Positions 8,350-17,973 of a stretch of 64,000 bases of DNA are shown here, in pieces (within the stretch, counting starts at the first letter, position 1; every line of letters begins with the position of its first letter). The position numbers were made by a program, and so were the translations under genes. The notes under the pieces are model-generated. The model saw only the letters and a program-made list of their open reading frames with translations. It had not been told where the DNA came from and did not search any database. Origin of the DNA: Pseudaminobacter soli (ex Zhang et al. 2022) (lineage in GTDB: Bacteria; Pseudomonadota; Alphaproteobacteria; Rhizobiales; Rhizobiaceae); contig NZ_JABVCF010000001.1 in assembly GCF_014595955.1 (NCBI RefSeq), forward strand, positions 62,001 to 126,000, read 5' to 3'.

Positions 8350-9336
8350 TCAGCGTTCGCCGTAGATCTGGTCGAGGAGGGCGCCGGAGGCAAAGTGCTC
8401 CGCCTGGATCTTCTCCCATCCGCCGAAGACGTCCTCCACCGTCACGAGACGGACTTCAGGGAACTGATCCTTGAATTCGGCCGCGACTGCCTCGTCGTTC
8501 ACACGGTTGCCGTTGGCGGCGACGATCTTCTGGCCCTCGGGGGTGTAGAGGAAATCGAGATAGGACTTGGCCAGATCGCGGGAGCCGCGCTTGTCGACGA
8601 CCATGTCGACGATCGCAACGGGGAACTCTGCGAGCAGGCTGACGGAGGGGACGACGGTATCGAACTTGTCCTCGCCGAACTCCTTGGCGATGCCGCGCGT
8701 TTCCGCCTCGAACGTGATCAGCACGTCGCCGATCTGGCGCTCGACGAAGGTCGTCGTCGCTGCGCGGCCGCCCGTGTCGAACACCGGGACGTTGCCGAAC
8801 AGCTTGCCGATGAATTCGCTGACCTTGGCCTGGTCGTTGCCGAACACTTCCTTCGCGTAGGCCGTGGCTGCGAGGTAGGTATAGCGCGCGTTCCCGGAGG
8901 TCTTGGGATTGGGGAAGATGACTTTCACGTCCTCGCGGACAAGGTCGCCCCAGTCCTTGATGCCCTTGGGATTGCCCTCGCGCACGAGGAAGGCGGGCAG
9001 CGAATAGAAGGGCGAGGCCTGGTTCGGGAATTCGCTTTGCCAGTCTTCCGAAACGAAGCCGCCCTTCACGAGTGCGTCGACGTCGGTGACCTGGTTGAAG
9101 GTAACGACGTCGGCCTCGAGGCCTTCCAGGATGGCGCGAGCCTGACGCGACGAGCCGCCATGCGACTGGTCGATCGTCTTGCCAGGGTTCTTGGCGACGA
9201 ACGCCTCGTTGATCTGTGCAAAGAGCTCCCGCGAGATATCGTAGGACGCGTTCAGGATCTTGTCAGCCGACTGGGCATAGGCGGGCGCGGCGACAAGCGC
9301 ATAGAGCGCGGCGCCGACGAGGAGGAGTTTCTTCAT
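8350..9336 (-). CDS. sbp: Periplasmic sulfate-binding protein
   Basis: Captures sulfate in the periplasm for CysTWA. The start is ATG 9336, not the longer frame beginning at 9585, because it opens with a clean signal peptide (MKKLLLVGAALYALVAAPAYA) and fits the family length of about 330 residues. Conserved family patterns include LNASYDISRELF, QSHGGSSRQARAI, GLEADVVTFNQ and NPKTSGNARYTYLAA, which hold the anion-binding residues. First gene of the minus-strand sulfate operon. CysP, the thiosulfate-preferring paralogue, cannot be separated from Sbp by eye. Confidence 0.93.
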   Translation of the reverse strand: MKKLLLVGAALYALVAAPAYAQSADKILNASYDISRELFAQINEAFVAKNPGKTIDQSHGGSSRQARAILEGLEADVVTFNQVTDVDALVKGGFVSEDWQSEFPNQASPFYSLPAFLVREGNPKGIKDWGDLVREDVKVIFPNPKTSGNARYTYLAATAYAKEVFGNDQAKVSEFIGKLFGNVPVFDTGGRAATTTFVERQIGDVLITFEAETRGIAKEFGEDKFDTVVPSVSLLAEFPVAIVDMVVDKRGSRDLAKSYLDFLYTPEGQKIVAANGNRVNDEAVAAEFKDQFPEVRLVTVEDVFGGWEKIQAEHFASGALLDQIYGER

Positions 9337-9848
9337 CTGGAATTCCCAAGCGATAGTGCACTGTGCAATCGCTCGCAAGATACTCGGGATCACGGTGCCA
9401 AGAGAGGAACAGGCGCGCTGTGTTCCCTCCAATCTTAGAACATCATTCCGTTGAACCACCCGGTTCGGGACTGATGTTGTGGCTCCTCTCACCGGTGGCG
9501 GTCTACCCGGCACGCTTGGGAGGCGCACATCAAGGCTAGCGGCAAAGACACTCAACGACGCATTCCTCGTTCTGGGTGCCGCCATTGATGAAATCGAAGC
9601 CTGTATGACCGCTTCCGGCGTGTCTCCGGAGCGGGCTTCCGCAGGAGTGCGCAGGGCGACGAGTTGACGCCCATAGCGGACATAAAGGGCCGCTGTAAGT
9701 TCAAGAGCACAACAGTGCGCGGCCTGACAAGGTTGTCACTGACGCGGAATCGCGATTGCGACATCGACACCCTTGCGCTGGTGCGGTCGCGATGATTTAG
9801 CGGCGGCAGGTTCGTCGGTGTCCACTAACCTCAACGCATCGGAAATCC
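9337..9848. other. Intergenic region, no gene seen
   Basis: A 512-bp spacer between two divergent genes. It should hold the promoter of the sulfate operon and that of the ABC-F gene. A perfect 11-bp palindrome TGCAC-T-GTGCA lies at 9357-9367, about 20 nt upstream of the sbp start. Short frames here show no recognisable protein. Confidence 0.5.
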
Positions 9849-11471
9849 ATGATCCGCCTCGAGAATATCAGCAAGCAGAACGGCAAGCAGATCGTCTTCA
9901 TCGAAGCCTCGGCCGCGCTTCAACGCGGCGAGAAAATCGGCCTGGTGGGGCCGAACGGTGCGGGCAAGACAACACTGTTCCGCATGATCACCGGGGAGGA
10001 ACTGCCGGACGAGGGGCAAGTCTCCGTCGATCGCGGCGTGAGCATTGGCTATTTTAGCCAGGACGTCGGCGACATGTCCGGCAAGAGCGCCGTGCTCGAG
10101 GTCATTGACGGTGTCGGGCCGGTCAGCGAGCTTGCCGCGGCGATGGCCGAACTGGAAGCCGCGATGGGCGATCCCGATTGTGCCGACGATATGGACGATC
10201 TCCTGGCCCGTTATGGCGAAGTACAGGGGCGTTTCGACGAGCTTGACGGCTATGCGCTGGACGGCCGCGCGCGCGAAATCCTTGGCGGTCTGGGGTTCAG
10301 CCCGGAGATGATGGACGGCGACGTCGCGAAACTCTCCGGCGGCTGGAAGATGCGCGTAGCGCTAGCCCGGATACTCCTGATGCGGCCAGACGTGATGCTG
10401 CTCGACGAACCGTCGAACCATCTCGATCTCGAGAGCCTGATCTGGCTGGAGAATTTCCTGAAGGGCTTCGACGGCGCGCTGCTGATGACGTCGCACGACC
10501 GCGAGTTCATGAACCGCATCGTCGGCAAGATCGTCGAGATCGACGGTGGTTCGCTCACCTCCTACTCCGGCGACTATGAGTTCTACCGTCAACAGCGTGC
10601 CGTGGCCGAGGTGCAACAGCAGGCCCAGTTCGAGCGCCAGCAGGCCATGCTCGCCAAGGAGATCGCCTTCATCGAGCGCTTCAAGGCGCGCGCCAGTCAC
10701 GCCGCGCAGGTCCAGAGCCGAGTCAAGAAGCTAGAGAAGATCGACAGGGTCGAGCCGCCGAAACGCCAGCAGACGGTGCGCTTCGAGTTCCAGCCTGCGC
10801 CGCGGTCAGGCGAGGACGTCGCGACGCTGAAGAACATCCACAAGAGCTACGGCGCCCGGAAAATCTATGAGGGCCTCGACTTCCAGATCCGCCGACGCGA
10901 GCGCTGGTGCGTGATGGGCGTCAACGGCGCCGGCAAGTCGACGCTCCTCAAGCTCGTGGCAGGCGAGTCGAAGCCCGACCAGGGCTCCGTCGCACGCGGT
11001 CCGAGCGTGAGGATGGGCTATTTCGCGCAGCACGCGATGGAAGTGCTCGACGGCGATCGCACCGTGCTGCAGTTCCTGGAGGATTCGTTCCCGCAGGCCG
11101 GCCAGGCACCGCTACGCGCGCTCGCCGGCTGCTTCGGTTTCTCCGGCGACGAGATCGAGAAGAAGTGCCGGGTTCTGTCCGGCGGCGAGAAGGCGCGCCT
11201 CGTCATGGCGAGAATGCTGTTCGATCCGCCGAACTTCCTGGTTCTCGATGAGCCGACCAACCATCTCGACATCGCGACAAAGCAGATGCTGATCGAGGCA
11301 CTTTCCCGCTATGAGGGCGCCATGCTGTTCGTCAGCCACGACCGGCATTTCCTCGCCGCTCTGTCCAACCGCGTGCTGGAACTGACCCCGGACGGTCTGC
11401 ACACCTATGGCGGCGGCTATACCGAATATGTAGAGCGCACCGGCCAGGAGGCGCCGGGCCTGCGCAGCTAG
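9849..11471 (+). CDS. ABC-F family ribosome-associated ATPase (Uup/EttA type)
   Basis: A soluble 540-residue twin-ATPase protein with no membrane domain. ABC-F proteins bind the ribosomal E site and adjust translation. First cassette: GPNGAGKTT, LSGGWKMR, LLDEPSNHLD. Second cassette: GVNGAGKST, LSGGEKAR, LVLDEPTNHLD. Between them is the charged coiled linker (about residues 240-320, EVQQQAQFERQQAMLAKEI) that marks the family. The C-terminus is short, without the long Uup coiled coil. The exact subfamily is not resolvable by eye; a housekeeping role is likelier than antibiotic resistance. Confidence 0.93.
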   Translation: MIRLENISKQNGKQIVFIEASAALQRGEKIGLVGPNGAGKTTLFRMITGEELPDEGQVSVDRGVSIGYFSQDVGDMSGKSAVLEVIDGVGPVSELAAAMAELEAAMGDPDCADDMDDLLARYGEVQGRFDELDGYALDGRAREILGGLGFSPEMMDGDVAKLSGGWKMRVALARILLMRPDVMLLDEPSNHLDLESLIWLENFLKGFDGALLMTSHDREFMNRIVGKIVEIDGGSLTSYSGDYEFYRQQRAVAEVQQQAQFERQQAMLAKEIAFIERFKARASHAAQVQSRVKKLEKIDRVEPPKRQQTVRFEFQPAPRSGEDVATLKNIHKSYGARKIYEGLDFQIRRRERWCVMGVNGAGKSTLLKLVAGESKPDQGSVARGPSVRMGYFAQHAMEVLDGDRTVLQFLEDSFPQAGQAPLRALAGCFGFSGDEIEKKCRVLSGGEKARLVMARMLFDPPNFLVLDEPTNHLDIATKQMLIEALSRYEGAMLFVSHDRHFLAALSNRVLELTPDGLHTYGGGYTEYVERTGQEAPGLRS

Positions 11472-11485
11472 ACGCTACGCCCGGA

Positions 11486-13360
11486 TCACTCTGGGCGCTT
11501 GGGCTTCTTGCCGCCGGGTTTGCCCCACGGCTTGCCGCTCGCCGGCTTCCCTGCGAAAGGCTTGCCGTCCGGCGATCCGCCCTTGCGGTGCGGCTTCTTG
11601 AACGGTTTCGGCCCGCCCTTGAAGTCCGGCCTGGAGTCGGACTTGCCCTTGAACTTCGGCTTGCCCTGCCACTGCCGCTCGCCTGCCTCGCGGGCCGGCG
11701 CGATCACGATGCCGCGCTCCGAGTTGCCCGGCTCTCTGATCCGGGTGGCGAAATCCGCGGCCTTCTCGGTGGATATCTCGAAGCGGGTCTCGGTGTCGTC
11801 GATTCTGATCGAGCCGACATCGCGCTTCGACACGCCGCCAGCCTTGCAGATCATCGGCAGCAGCCATTTCGGGTCGGCGCGTTGCTTGCGCCCGAGTGAA
11901 AGGGTGAACCAGACGCCGCCCTCCATGCGCGGGCCGCTCGGCTCGCGGACCGCTGCCGGGACGCCGTCCTCTTCGAACCGCCTGTCGCGCTTGGGCTTTC
12001 TGGTCTGCATGTCGGCGACGGGGAGGGGGAAGATGTCCTCCGGAACCGGGCGAGCGGCGAGCTGCTGGCGAAGGAAGGCTGCGGCAAGCCGTTCCACGTC
12101 GACCTGGTCCAGTAACTCGGCCACGAAGGCAGCTTCCGCCTCGTCGGGTGGGGCCGCGGAGAGGGCGGTATCCAGAATCTCCCTGCGGTTGCGTGCTTCG
12201 ATCTCGGCTATGCCGGGCGCCGCGCGAACGGTCGCCACCAACTTCGCCAATGCCAGGACGCGCTGGGCGGCTCCGCGCCTATGCTCGGGGACGATGAGCA
12301 CGCAGATGCCCTTGCGGCCCGCGCGCCCCGTCCTACCGGAGCGGTGAAGCAGGGTCGCCGGATTGCTCGGCACGTCGGCATGGATCACGAGGTCGAGGTT
12401 CGGCAGGTCAATGCCGCGCGCCGCGACGTCGGTCGCCACGCAGACATGCGCCCGGCCGTCACGCATGGACTGCAACGCGTTCGACCGCTCGGACTGCGCC
12501 ATCTCGCCCGAAAGCGAGACGACCGAGAATCCCCGGTTGGCGAGGCGCGCCGTAAGGTGGCGCACCGCCTCGCGCGTATGGCAGAATATCAATGCGCTAG
12601 TGGAATCTGAATTGAGCAGCGTGTTGATGACGGCGCGTTCGCGCTCGTCGCGCCGCACCAGCATCAACTGGTAGTCGATATCGGCATGCTGTTCGGTCGA
12701 CGCTGTCGTTGCGATGCGCACCGCGTCGCGCTGGAAAGTCTTGGCCAGTTCGGCGATGCCTCGCGGGACGGTCGCGGAGAACAGCAGCGTCCGGCGCTCT
12801 TGCGGGGCTGCGCCCAGGATGAACTCGAGATCCTCGCGGAAACCGAGATCCAGCATTTCGTCGGCCTCGTCGAGCACCACGGCGCGCAGTGCGCTCAGGT
12901 CCAGCCCGCCCCTGGTGATGTGGTCGCGCAGGCGTCCGGGTGTTCCGACGACGAGATGCGCACCGCGCTCCAGCGCCCGGCGCTCCTTGCGCATGTCCAT
13001 GCCGCCGACGCAGCTCGCGGTCACCATGCCGGTCGCCGCGTAGAGCCAGTCGAGTTCCCGCTGCACCTGGATCGCTAGCTCGCGGGTCGGAGCGATGACG
13101 AGGCCCAGCGGCTGGCTGGCCGCTCCGAAATGCTCGCCCTCACCGAGCAGCGTCGATGCGATCGCGATGCCGAAGGCGACCGTCTTTCCCGAGCCGGTCT
13201 GTGCCGATACGAGGAGGTCAGCCTCGCCATGGCCCCCGCTTGCCATCTCGATCTGAACCGGCGTCAACTGGCTGTAGCCCTTGGCCGCGAGGGCCGAAGC
13301 GAGGGCGGGGTGGATGGCAGCCGGCAGGGATGCGCTGGCTGCGTCGTCGGTAGGCGTCAT
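11486..13360 (-). CDS. DEAD-box RNA helicase with DbpA-type RNA-binding domain
   Basis: ATP-dependent RNA helicase of 624 residues. ATG 13360 (MTPTDDAA) is preferred to the upstream in-frame start at 13474, which would add 38 unrelated residues. Core motifs: Q-motif TPVQIEMASGG, AQTGSGKT (residues 53-60), PTREL, TPGR, LDEADEML, SAT, ARGID, HRSGRTGRAGR. A DbpA-like RNA-binding domain follows (WFTLSLGRKQRADPKWLLPM onward), then a disordered Lys/Gly/Pro-rich tail typical of nucleic-acid binding. Ribosome assembly or cold adaptation is the likely role. It converges on the ABC-F gene 14 bp away. Confidence 0.93.
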   Translation of the reverse strand: MTPTDDAASASLPAAIHPALASALAAKGYSQLTPVQIEMASGGHGEADLLVSAQTGSGKTVAFGIAIASTLLGEGEHFGAASQPLGLVIAPTRELAIQVQRELDWLYAATGMVTASCVGGMDMRKERRALERGAHLVVGTPGRLRDHITRGGLDLSALRAVVLDEADEMLDLGFREDLEFILGAAPQERRTLLFSATVPRGIAELAKTFQRDAVRIATTASTEQHADIDYQLMLVRRDERERAVINTLLNSDSTSALIFCHTREAVRHLTARLANRGFSVVSLSGEMAQSERSNALQSMRDGRAHVCVATDVAARGIDLPNLDLVIHADVPSNPATLLHRSGRTGRAGRKGICVLIVPEHRRGAAQRVLALAKLVATVRAAPGIAEIEARNRREILDTALSAAPPDEAEAAFVAELLDQVDVERLAAAFLRQQLAARPVPEDIFPLPVADMQTRKPKRDRRFEEDGVPAAVREPSGPRMEGGVWFTLSLGRKQRADPKWLLPMICKAGGVSKRDVGSIRIDDTETRFEISTEKAADFATRIREPGNSERGIVIAPAREAGERQWQGKPKFKGKSDSRPDFKGGPKPFKKPHRKGGSPDGKPFAGKPASGKPWGKPGGKKPKRPE

Positions 13361-13460
13361 GGTGGCGGTCTCTGTGAGCGCGCCGCATACCACAGCCGCT
13401 GCTTGGCACCAACCGGAATGAAAAGGAACCAACGCGTCAGCCGCGGCCAGAACGATCAAT

Positions 13461-13540
13461 GCTCTAAGCGCCAAGCTCCTCGCTTAGAGCAAAGATGTCG
13501 GCATCGCTCACCAGCGAGCCGGCCAAGAGCGGCTCGCTGG
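13461..13540. repeat. Two tandem perfect 10-bp hairpins
   Basis: GCTCTAAGCG-N10-CGCTTAGAGC at 13461-13490 and CCAGCGAGCC-N10-GGCTCGCTGG at 13511-13540. Both have perfect 10-bp stems and exactly 10-nt loops and are unrelated in sequence. They sit between the secretion operon's last stop (13557, minus strand) and the helicase start. Neither has a T-run, so they are hairpins of uncertain role, perhaps 3'-end protection or factor-assisted termination. Confidence 0.6.
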
Positions 13541-13556
13541 AATCGAGCCCGACCGC

Positions 13557-14957
13557 CTAGTTCTCCAGCAAGCCTTTCGAGAAGGCGTCCGTCAGCGGCC
13601 GGACGAGGTACTGCACCATCGTGCGCTCGCCTCCGGCTACGATCACCTCAGCCGGCATGCCGGCCTGCAGACGCTTGCGAACTTCCTGCGGTATCTCCTT
13701 CTCGCTGACTGCGATGCGGGCGTTGTAGTACGGTTCGATCTGCGGATTGTCGGGCTGGATGACATCCGGCGACACGACCTGCACGGAACCGAAGATCACC
13801 GGCGTTTTCCTGCCCGAGATTGCCGGGAAGCGGACCTCCGCCGTGCCGCCGACTGCCACCTCGTCGACGTCGAGCGGGCGCACGCGGGCATTGATGATCA
13901 GTTCGTCATCAAGCGGTACGATCTCCATGAGAGGCTCGGCCGGGCGGACGACGCCGGATTTGGTGTGGATCTTCACGTTCTGGACCATTCCGTGCACCGG
14001 GGCGCGTATGACGGTTCGGTCGAGGACGTCCTGCGCCTGCTTAACCCGTTCCGCCACTTCACTGATCTTGTCGCGGATGTCGCGCAATTCGGTGCTTGCC
14101 CGTTCGATGAACTCCTGGTCGAGTTGCAGGATACGCAGCTTCGTCTCGGTGATCGCCTCGTTCGCCTTGGCCCTGTCGGCCAGAAGGCGTCCGAGATTGC
14201 CCTCGATCTCCATTCCGCCGCGCATCAACTCAGCGAGCTGATTGGCCGAGACGTAGCCCTTCTTCTGGCCCGCTTCCATCCGGCCGGTCTGCTCCGCCAG
14301 CGAATCGCGCTGCTCCGTAAGGGACTTCTCCTGTGCATCCAGGCCGGACACCTCGCCTTCGAGCTGCTTCACGCGCGCTTCCAGTATACCGATTTGACCG
14401 TCCTTGGTGGCCTTGCGGTCGCGGAACTGCTGGCGCTGCAAAGCCACATAGGCCGGCTCCTCGCCGGCAGTGGCCGCCTGGGCGTCCTTCGGAAAGGCGA
14501 CTTCGTCGGCATCGACGCTCTCGGCCTGCAGGCGCGCCTCGGTCGCACGCAGAAGCGCCAGCCGATCTATAAGGACCGTATAGTTGCCCTCCGCCTGGGT
14601 TGGGTCCAGCCGCACCAGGACGTCGCCGCGATCGACCATATCGCCGTCTCTGATAACGATTTCGGAGATGATGCCACCTTCCAGGTGCTGGATCGTCTTC
14701 CGATTGCTCGACACGACGACCATCCCATGCGCGACGACACCGCTGGCAAGCGGCGCCGTGGCCGCCCAGGTGCCGAACACGCCGAAGGTCAAGGCTATCG
14801 TCGCGTATCCGAGCGCGATGTAGCGCCTGGGCGAGAAGGCCTTGTCGGACCCTTCAAGATTCTTGTTGTCGCTCATTGCGGCATCCATAATCGGGGCTAC
14901 CCGCGTCCTCAGATTGAGACGCCTGGACAGATCGAACTTAGTCAACTGAAACGCCAT
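13557..14957 (-). CDS. Type I secretion periplasmic adaptor (HlyD/PrtE family)
   Basis: Membrane-fusion protein that links the inner-membrane ABC exporter to a TolC-like channel. It is 466 residues: a short cytoplasmic N-terminus, one membrane span (YIALGYATIALTFGVFGTWA), the lipoyl half GMVVVSSNRKTIQHLEGGII, long alpha-helical hairpins (about residues 150-310), then the second lipoyl half and beta-barrel, with RLQAGMPAEVIV near the end as in PrtE/PrsE. It starts 5 nt after the exporter ATPase stop, so they form one operon. Rhizobial PrsE is the likely orthologue type (inference). Confidence 0.93.
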   Translation of the reverse strand: MAFQLTKFDLSRRLNLRTRVAPIMDAAMSDNKNLEGSDKAFSPRRYIALGYATIALTFGVFGTWAATAPLASGVVAHGMVVVSSNRKTIQHLEGGIISEIVIRDGDMVDRGDVLVRLDPTQAEGNYTVLIDRLALLRATEARLQAESVDADEVAFPKDAQAATAGEEPAYVALQRQQFRDRKATKDGQIGILEARVKQLEGEVSGLDAQEKSLTEQRDSLAEQTGRMEAGQKKGYVSANQLAELMRGGMEIEGNLGRLLADRAKANEAITETKLRILQLDQEFIERASTELRDIRDKISEVAERVKQAQDVLDRTVIRAPVHGMVQNVKIHTKSGVVRPAEPLMEIVPLDDELIINARVRPLDVDEVAVGGTAEVRFPAISGRKTPVIFGSVQVVSPDVIQPDNPQIEPYYNARIAVSEKEIPQEVRKRLQAGMPAEVIVAGGERTMVQYLVRPLTDAFSKGLLEN

Positions 14958-14962
14958 TTTCG

Positions 14963-16696
14963 TTACTTGGCCGCGACCATATTGGACGGCGCGCTCTGTG
15001 ATACCTGGGCCTGCGGAACCGGTTTCGGCTGCAGTACGTCTCTCGTCGGGCCGAAGGCACGCATGCGCCCCTCGGCCAGGATCATCGTCTTGTCGCTCAA
15101 TGCGAGCAGGCCGATCTTGTGGCTGACGAAGACGACGGTGCGCTTGCGCGCCTTTAGATCCTTGAGCGCCCGCAAAAGCGCCTCCTCGCCCTCCATGTCG
15201 AGGTTCGAGTTGGGCTCGTCGAGGATGATCAACGCGGGATCATTGAACAGCGCACGAGCCAAGCCGATGCGCTGGCGCTGACCGCCGGAAAGCTGTCGCC
15301 CGCCGACGCCGATCTGCGTCTCGTAGCCATCCGGCAGCGATTGGATAAGGTGATGTACACCCGCCCGGTGGGCAGCAAGGATGATCTCTTCCGACTTGGC
15401 CTCCCTGAACCGCGCAATGTTCTCCGCAATCGTACCGGCAAACAGTTCCACGGATTGTGGCAGGTAACCGACATGTTCGCCCAGTTCGTCCAGGTTCCAG
15501 TGCGACAGTTCGGAGCCGTCGAGGCGCACCCCTCCACCGAGTGGCGTCCACACCCCGACTAACGCCCTGACCAGGCTCGACTTGCCGGCGCCGCTCGGTC
15601 CGACCAGCGCCAAGGCCTCGCCCGGCTCGAGAGAAAATGTCACGCCGCTTACGATGGGCGTGCGTGTGCCCGGGGGGGCCACCGCAATCTGGTCAGCCGA
15701 AAGCGCACCTTCGGGGCGCGGAAGCTTCGTACGCTCCAGATTCTCCGGGACACTGGCGAACAGGTCCTTCAGACGGCCATAGGCCTGCCTGGCTCCGACG
15801 AACTGCTTCCATTGCGAGACGACTTGGTCGACCGGCGCGAGTGCTCGGCCCATCATGATAGAAGCCGCGATCATCACGCCGGGCGTGATCTCGTTCTTGA
15901 GAGCGAGGTAGGCACCGACGCCCAGGATCGCAATCTGCAGCACCATGCGGAAGAATTTCGAAGTAGACAGCAGCACGCCCGCACGGTCGCTCGCCGTGGC
16001 CTGCAGTTCCAGCATGCGACGGTGCATCGCCGACCAGCGGCCGCGCAGGCTCTGTTCCATGCCCAGGGCGCGGATCACTTCCACGTTCTGAAGGGTAGTG
16101 GTGGCGAAATGCTGAGCCGCCTGGCCGCTGGCATTCGCCTCCTGCAGCGTCTTCTTCGTGGTTATCTCATTGAGAATCGTCAGCACGAAGATGACCACGG
16201 CACCGATTGTGGCGACCCAGCCGATCCAGGGATGGAAGACGAAGCAGACGACCAGAAACACGGGCACCCACGGCACGTCACAGATGGCGATCAGACCGGC
16301 GCCGGTGAGGAAATCCCGAAGCCGGTCGACGTCAGTCAGCGCAAATTCGGACTTGTTGCCGGGCTGAGCCAGTATCGAAGACACCACACGTGAGAACAGT
16401 GGGCCGGCGAGGATGTTGTCGAAACGTAACCCCGCGCGTACCAGCACTCGCGACCGGATCCACTCAAGAATGCCGAACACGGCAAGCAGTGCGACAGCGA
16501 TGCCGGTGAGCGCCACAAGTGTCATCTCGCTGCGGCTCTGCAATACCCGGTCATAGACCTGGAGCATGTAGAGCGGGCCGACGAACATGAGAACGTTTAT
16601 CGCCGCGCTGAAAACCAGCACGGAACCCACTATGTTTCGGTAAGTCCGAAGTGCTTGCCCAAAAATATTCGGCGTTGCCTGACTATTCGGCACCAT
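14963..16696 (-). CDS. Type I secretion permease/ATPase (PrtD family)
   Basis: Inner-membrane ABC exporter for C-terminally signalled proteins, 577 residues. An N-terminal six-span membrane domain (about residues 20-310, starting LRTYRNIVGSVLVFSAAINV) is followed by the ATPase domain with GPSGAGKSS, LSGGQRQRIGLARA, LIILDEPNSNLD and a switch-histidine segment VVFVSHKIGLL. There is no C39 peptidase domain, as expected for the PrtD/PrsD group. Substrates of this group are RTX-type proteases, glycanases or adhesins. None is encoded next to it here, and no TolC gene is in the window. Confidence 0.94.
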   Translation of the reverse strand: MVPNSQATPNIFGQALRTYRNIVGSVLVFSAAINVLMFVGPLYMLQVYDRVLQSRSEMTLVALTGIAVALLAVFGILEWIRSRVLVRAGLRFDNILAGPLFSRVVSSILAQPGNKSEFALTDVDRLRDFLTGAGLIAICDVPWVPVFLVVCFVFHPWIGWVATIGAVVIFVLTILNEITTKKTLQEANASGQAAQHFATTTLQNVEVIRALGMEQSLRGRWSAMHRRMLELQATASDRAGVLLSTSKFFRMVLQIAILGVGAYLALKNEITPGVMIAASIMMGRALAPVDQVVSQWKQFVGARQAYGRLKDLFASVPENLERTKLPRPEGALSADQIAVAPPGTRTPIVSGVTFSLEPGEALALVGPSGAGKSSLVRALVGVWTPLGGGVRLDGSELSHWNLDELGEHVGYLPQSVELFAGTIAENIARFREAKSEEIILAAHRAGVHHLIQSLPDGYETQIGVGGRQLSGGQRQRIGLARALFNDPALIILDEPNSNLDMEGEEALLRALKDLKARKRTVVFVSHKIGLLALSDKTMILAEGRMRAFGPTRDVLQPKPVPQAQVSQSAPSNMVAAK

Positions 16697-16877
16697 GACT
16701 CCTGCGTCCGGTTTTTCTTTTTCATCTTATGCATCCGGGCAGTCAGCATGGTTTCCCCCCGCCGCGGTACATGAGGATAATACTCGTGATGAAATCGAGC
16801 GACAATACGGCTGGGCTAGAAAGCGCGCGAATTTGCCGCGGTTAACCAACTGGAACTTCTACTTTCTCAGTTCCGGC

Positions 16878-17279
16878 TTACCGCCGACACTGCCGGCGCG
16901 GACCTTCGTAGGGCTGGTAAGTGCAATCCGACGGATCAAAGCTGCGGTAAGCCGCCGCGCAGGCGTCGAAGTTGCATTGAGGCGTTGCAGTCTTTGGCTT
17001 CGGCGAAACGGACGAGGTGACGGTCATGTCGACCATTGTACTCGCATCGGCGGCTGTGCTCGTATTGGGCTTGGCAGTGGCGATCTCCTCAGCGCTAAGG
17101 AACTTCGGGAACGTCTCTCCCAACTGCAACTTACCTTGCGCGGCTGTGTCAAATGCACCAGCGCCACTGGCGTAGATGGCTGCGATTGTGGCCGCGACAA
17201 TCATCAGGAAGGCAAATACCAGTCCGCCACCCACCCTGATCTCAGGATCTGCATTCCGACGATAGCTCACGACCTTCAA
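16878..17279 (-). CDS. BA14K-like membrane-anchored protein
   Basis: A 133-residue protein with one N-terminal membrane helix (GGLVFAFLMIVAATIAAIYA), a low-complexity Ser/Thr/Ala linker, and a C-terminal box CNFDACAAAYRSFDPSD followed by YQPYEGPRRQC. The box matches the cysteine-bracketed end of the BA14K family, a lectin-like immunoreactive protein first known in Brucella. Only this C-terminal module is conserved. A second protein with the same module lies at 30580-31062. The role in rhizobia is unknown; periplasmic exposure is inferred from the single anchor. Confidence 0.75.
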   Translation of the reverse strand: MKVVSYRRNADPEIRVGGGLVFAFLMIVAATIAAIYASGAGAFDTAAQGKLQLGETFPKFLSAEEIATAKPNTSTAADASTMVDMTVTSSVSPKPKTATPQCNFDACAAAYRSFDPSDCTYQPYEGPRRQCRR

Positions 17280-17427
17280 CTCCGCCCCGCGCGCCGCATC
17301 CGTCCGTTGCCTTTCCGGGTCTGGTATCGCGGCGCGTCCACTTCACTCGGTTAGGGAACAGACAACAATGCTTCGGAGTTCCGAACCCGGGACGACAATT
17401 CTCAAACTGAGTGAGAGGTGAACTAGC

Positions 17428-17970
17428 ATGCGCAAGATACTTCCCCTGGCTGCCGCGGCTCTGCTGTCGTCGGTATTCGCAATGCCCGCTTACGCACAGG
17501 AGGCCTCCGAACAGCCTCTGCTGAACCAGCCTGAAACCGGAGCCGCTCCCTCGAACAAGGCTGCATCGAAGCAGCAGGATGCGACCCAAGACCAGGCGCA
17601 AGGTGCTGCAGAGCAGCAGAAAAACCAGCAGTCGAACACTGCCGGCGCCGAGCAGCCGAAGGAGGACAACTCGAACGATGCCGCCGCGGCGGATCAGCCT
17701 AAAGAGAACGCCGAGGACGCTGCGGGCGTCAAGCAAAAGGAAAGTGATAACCAGAACGCCGCATCCAACTCCGATGAGCAGAACGGCGATGCCTCGAAGG
17801 ATGCCGCTTCGACATCCGAACAGCCCAACGATCAGAACGCGGCTGAAGCTCAGCGGGACGAGAACGGAACCGCATCAGAGTCCAAGCAGGACAGGGTGAA
17901 CGCTGACACGGCCCAATCGGACGACCAGAATAGCGCGACCGACAATGCGGCGCAGGCGAACGACGAATAG
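17428..17970 (+). CDS. N-terminal part of a split DUF1236 exported protein
   Basis: A signal peptide (MRKILPLAAAALLSSVFAMP, cleavage near AYA) is followed by about 155 residues of extreme low complexity rich in Asp, Glu, Gln, Asn, Ala and Ser, with no fold visible. The frame ends at TAG 17968-17970. The next codons in the same frame run without another stop into a DUF1236 domain (17974-18252). DUF1236 proteins of rhizobia normally have this order (signal peptide, disordered linker, DUF1236) in one chain, so this is probably the first part of an interrupted gene. ATG 17428 follows GAGAGGTGAAC. Confidence 0.7.
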   Translation: MRKILPLAAAALLSSVFAMPAYAQEASEQPLLNQPETGAAPSNKAASKQQDATQDQAQGAAEQQKNQQSNTAGAEQPKEDNSNDAAAADQPKENAEDAAGVKQKESDNQNAASNSDEQNGDASKDAASTSEQPNDQNAAEAQRDENGTASESKQDRVNADTAQSDDQNSATDNAAQANDE

Positions 17971-17973
17971 GAT

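Noticed and set aside
9357-9367. TGCAC-T-GTGCA palindrome before the sulfate-binding protein as a sulfur-regulator site
   Set aside because: A single 11-bp palindrome with no second copy and no known matching consensus; mentioned only in the intergenic entry.
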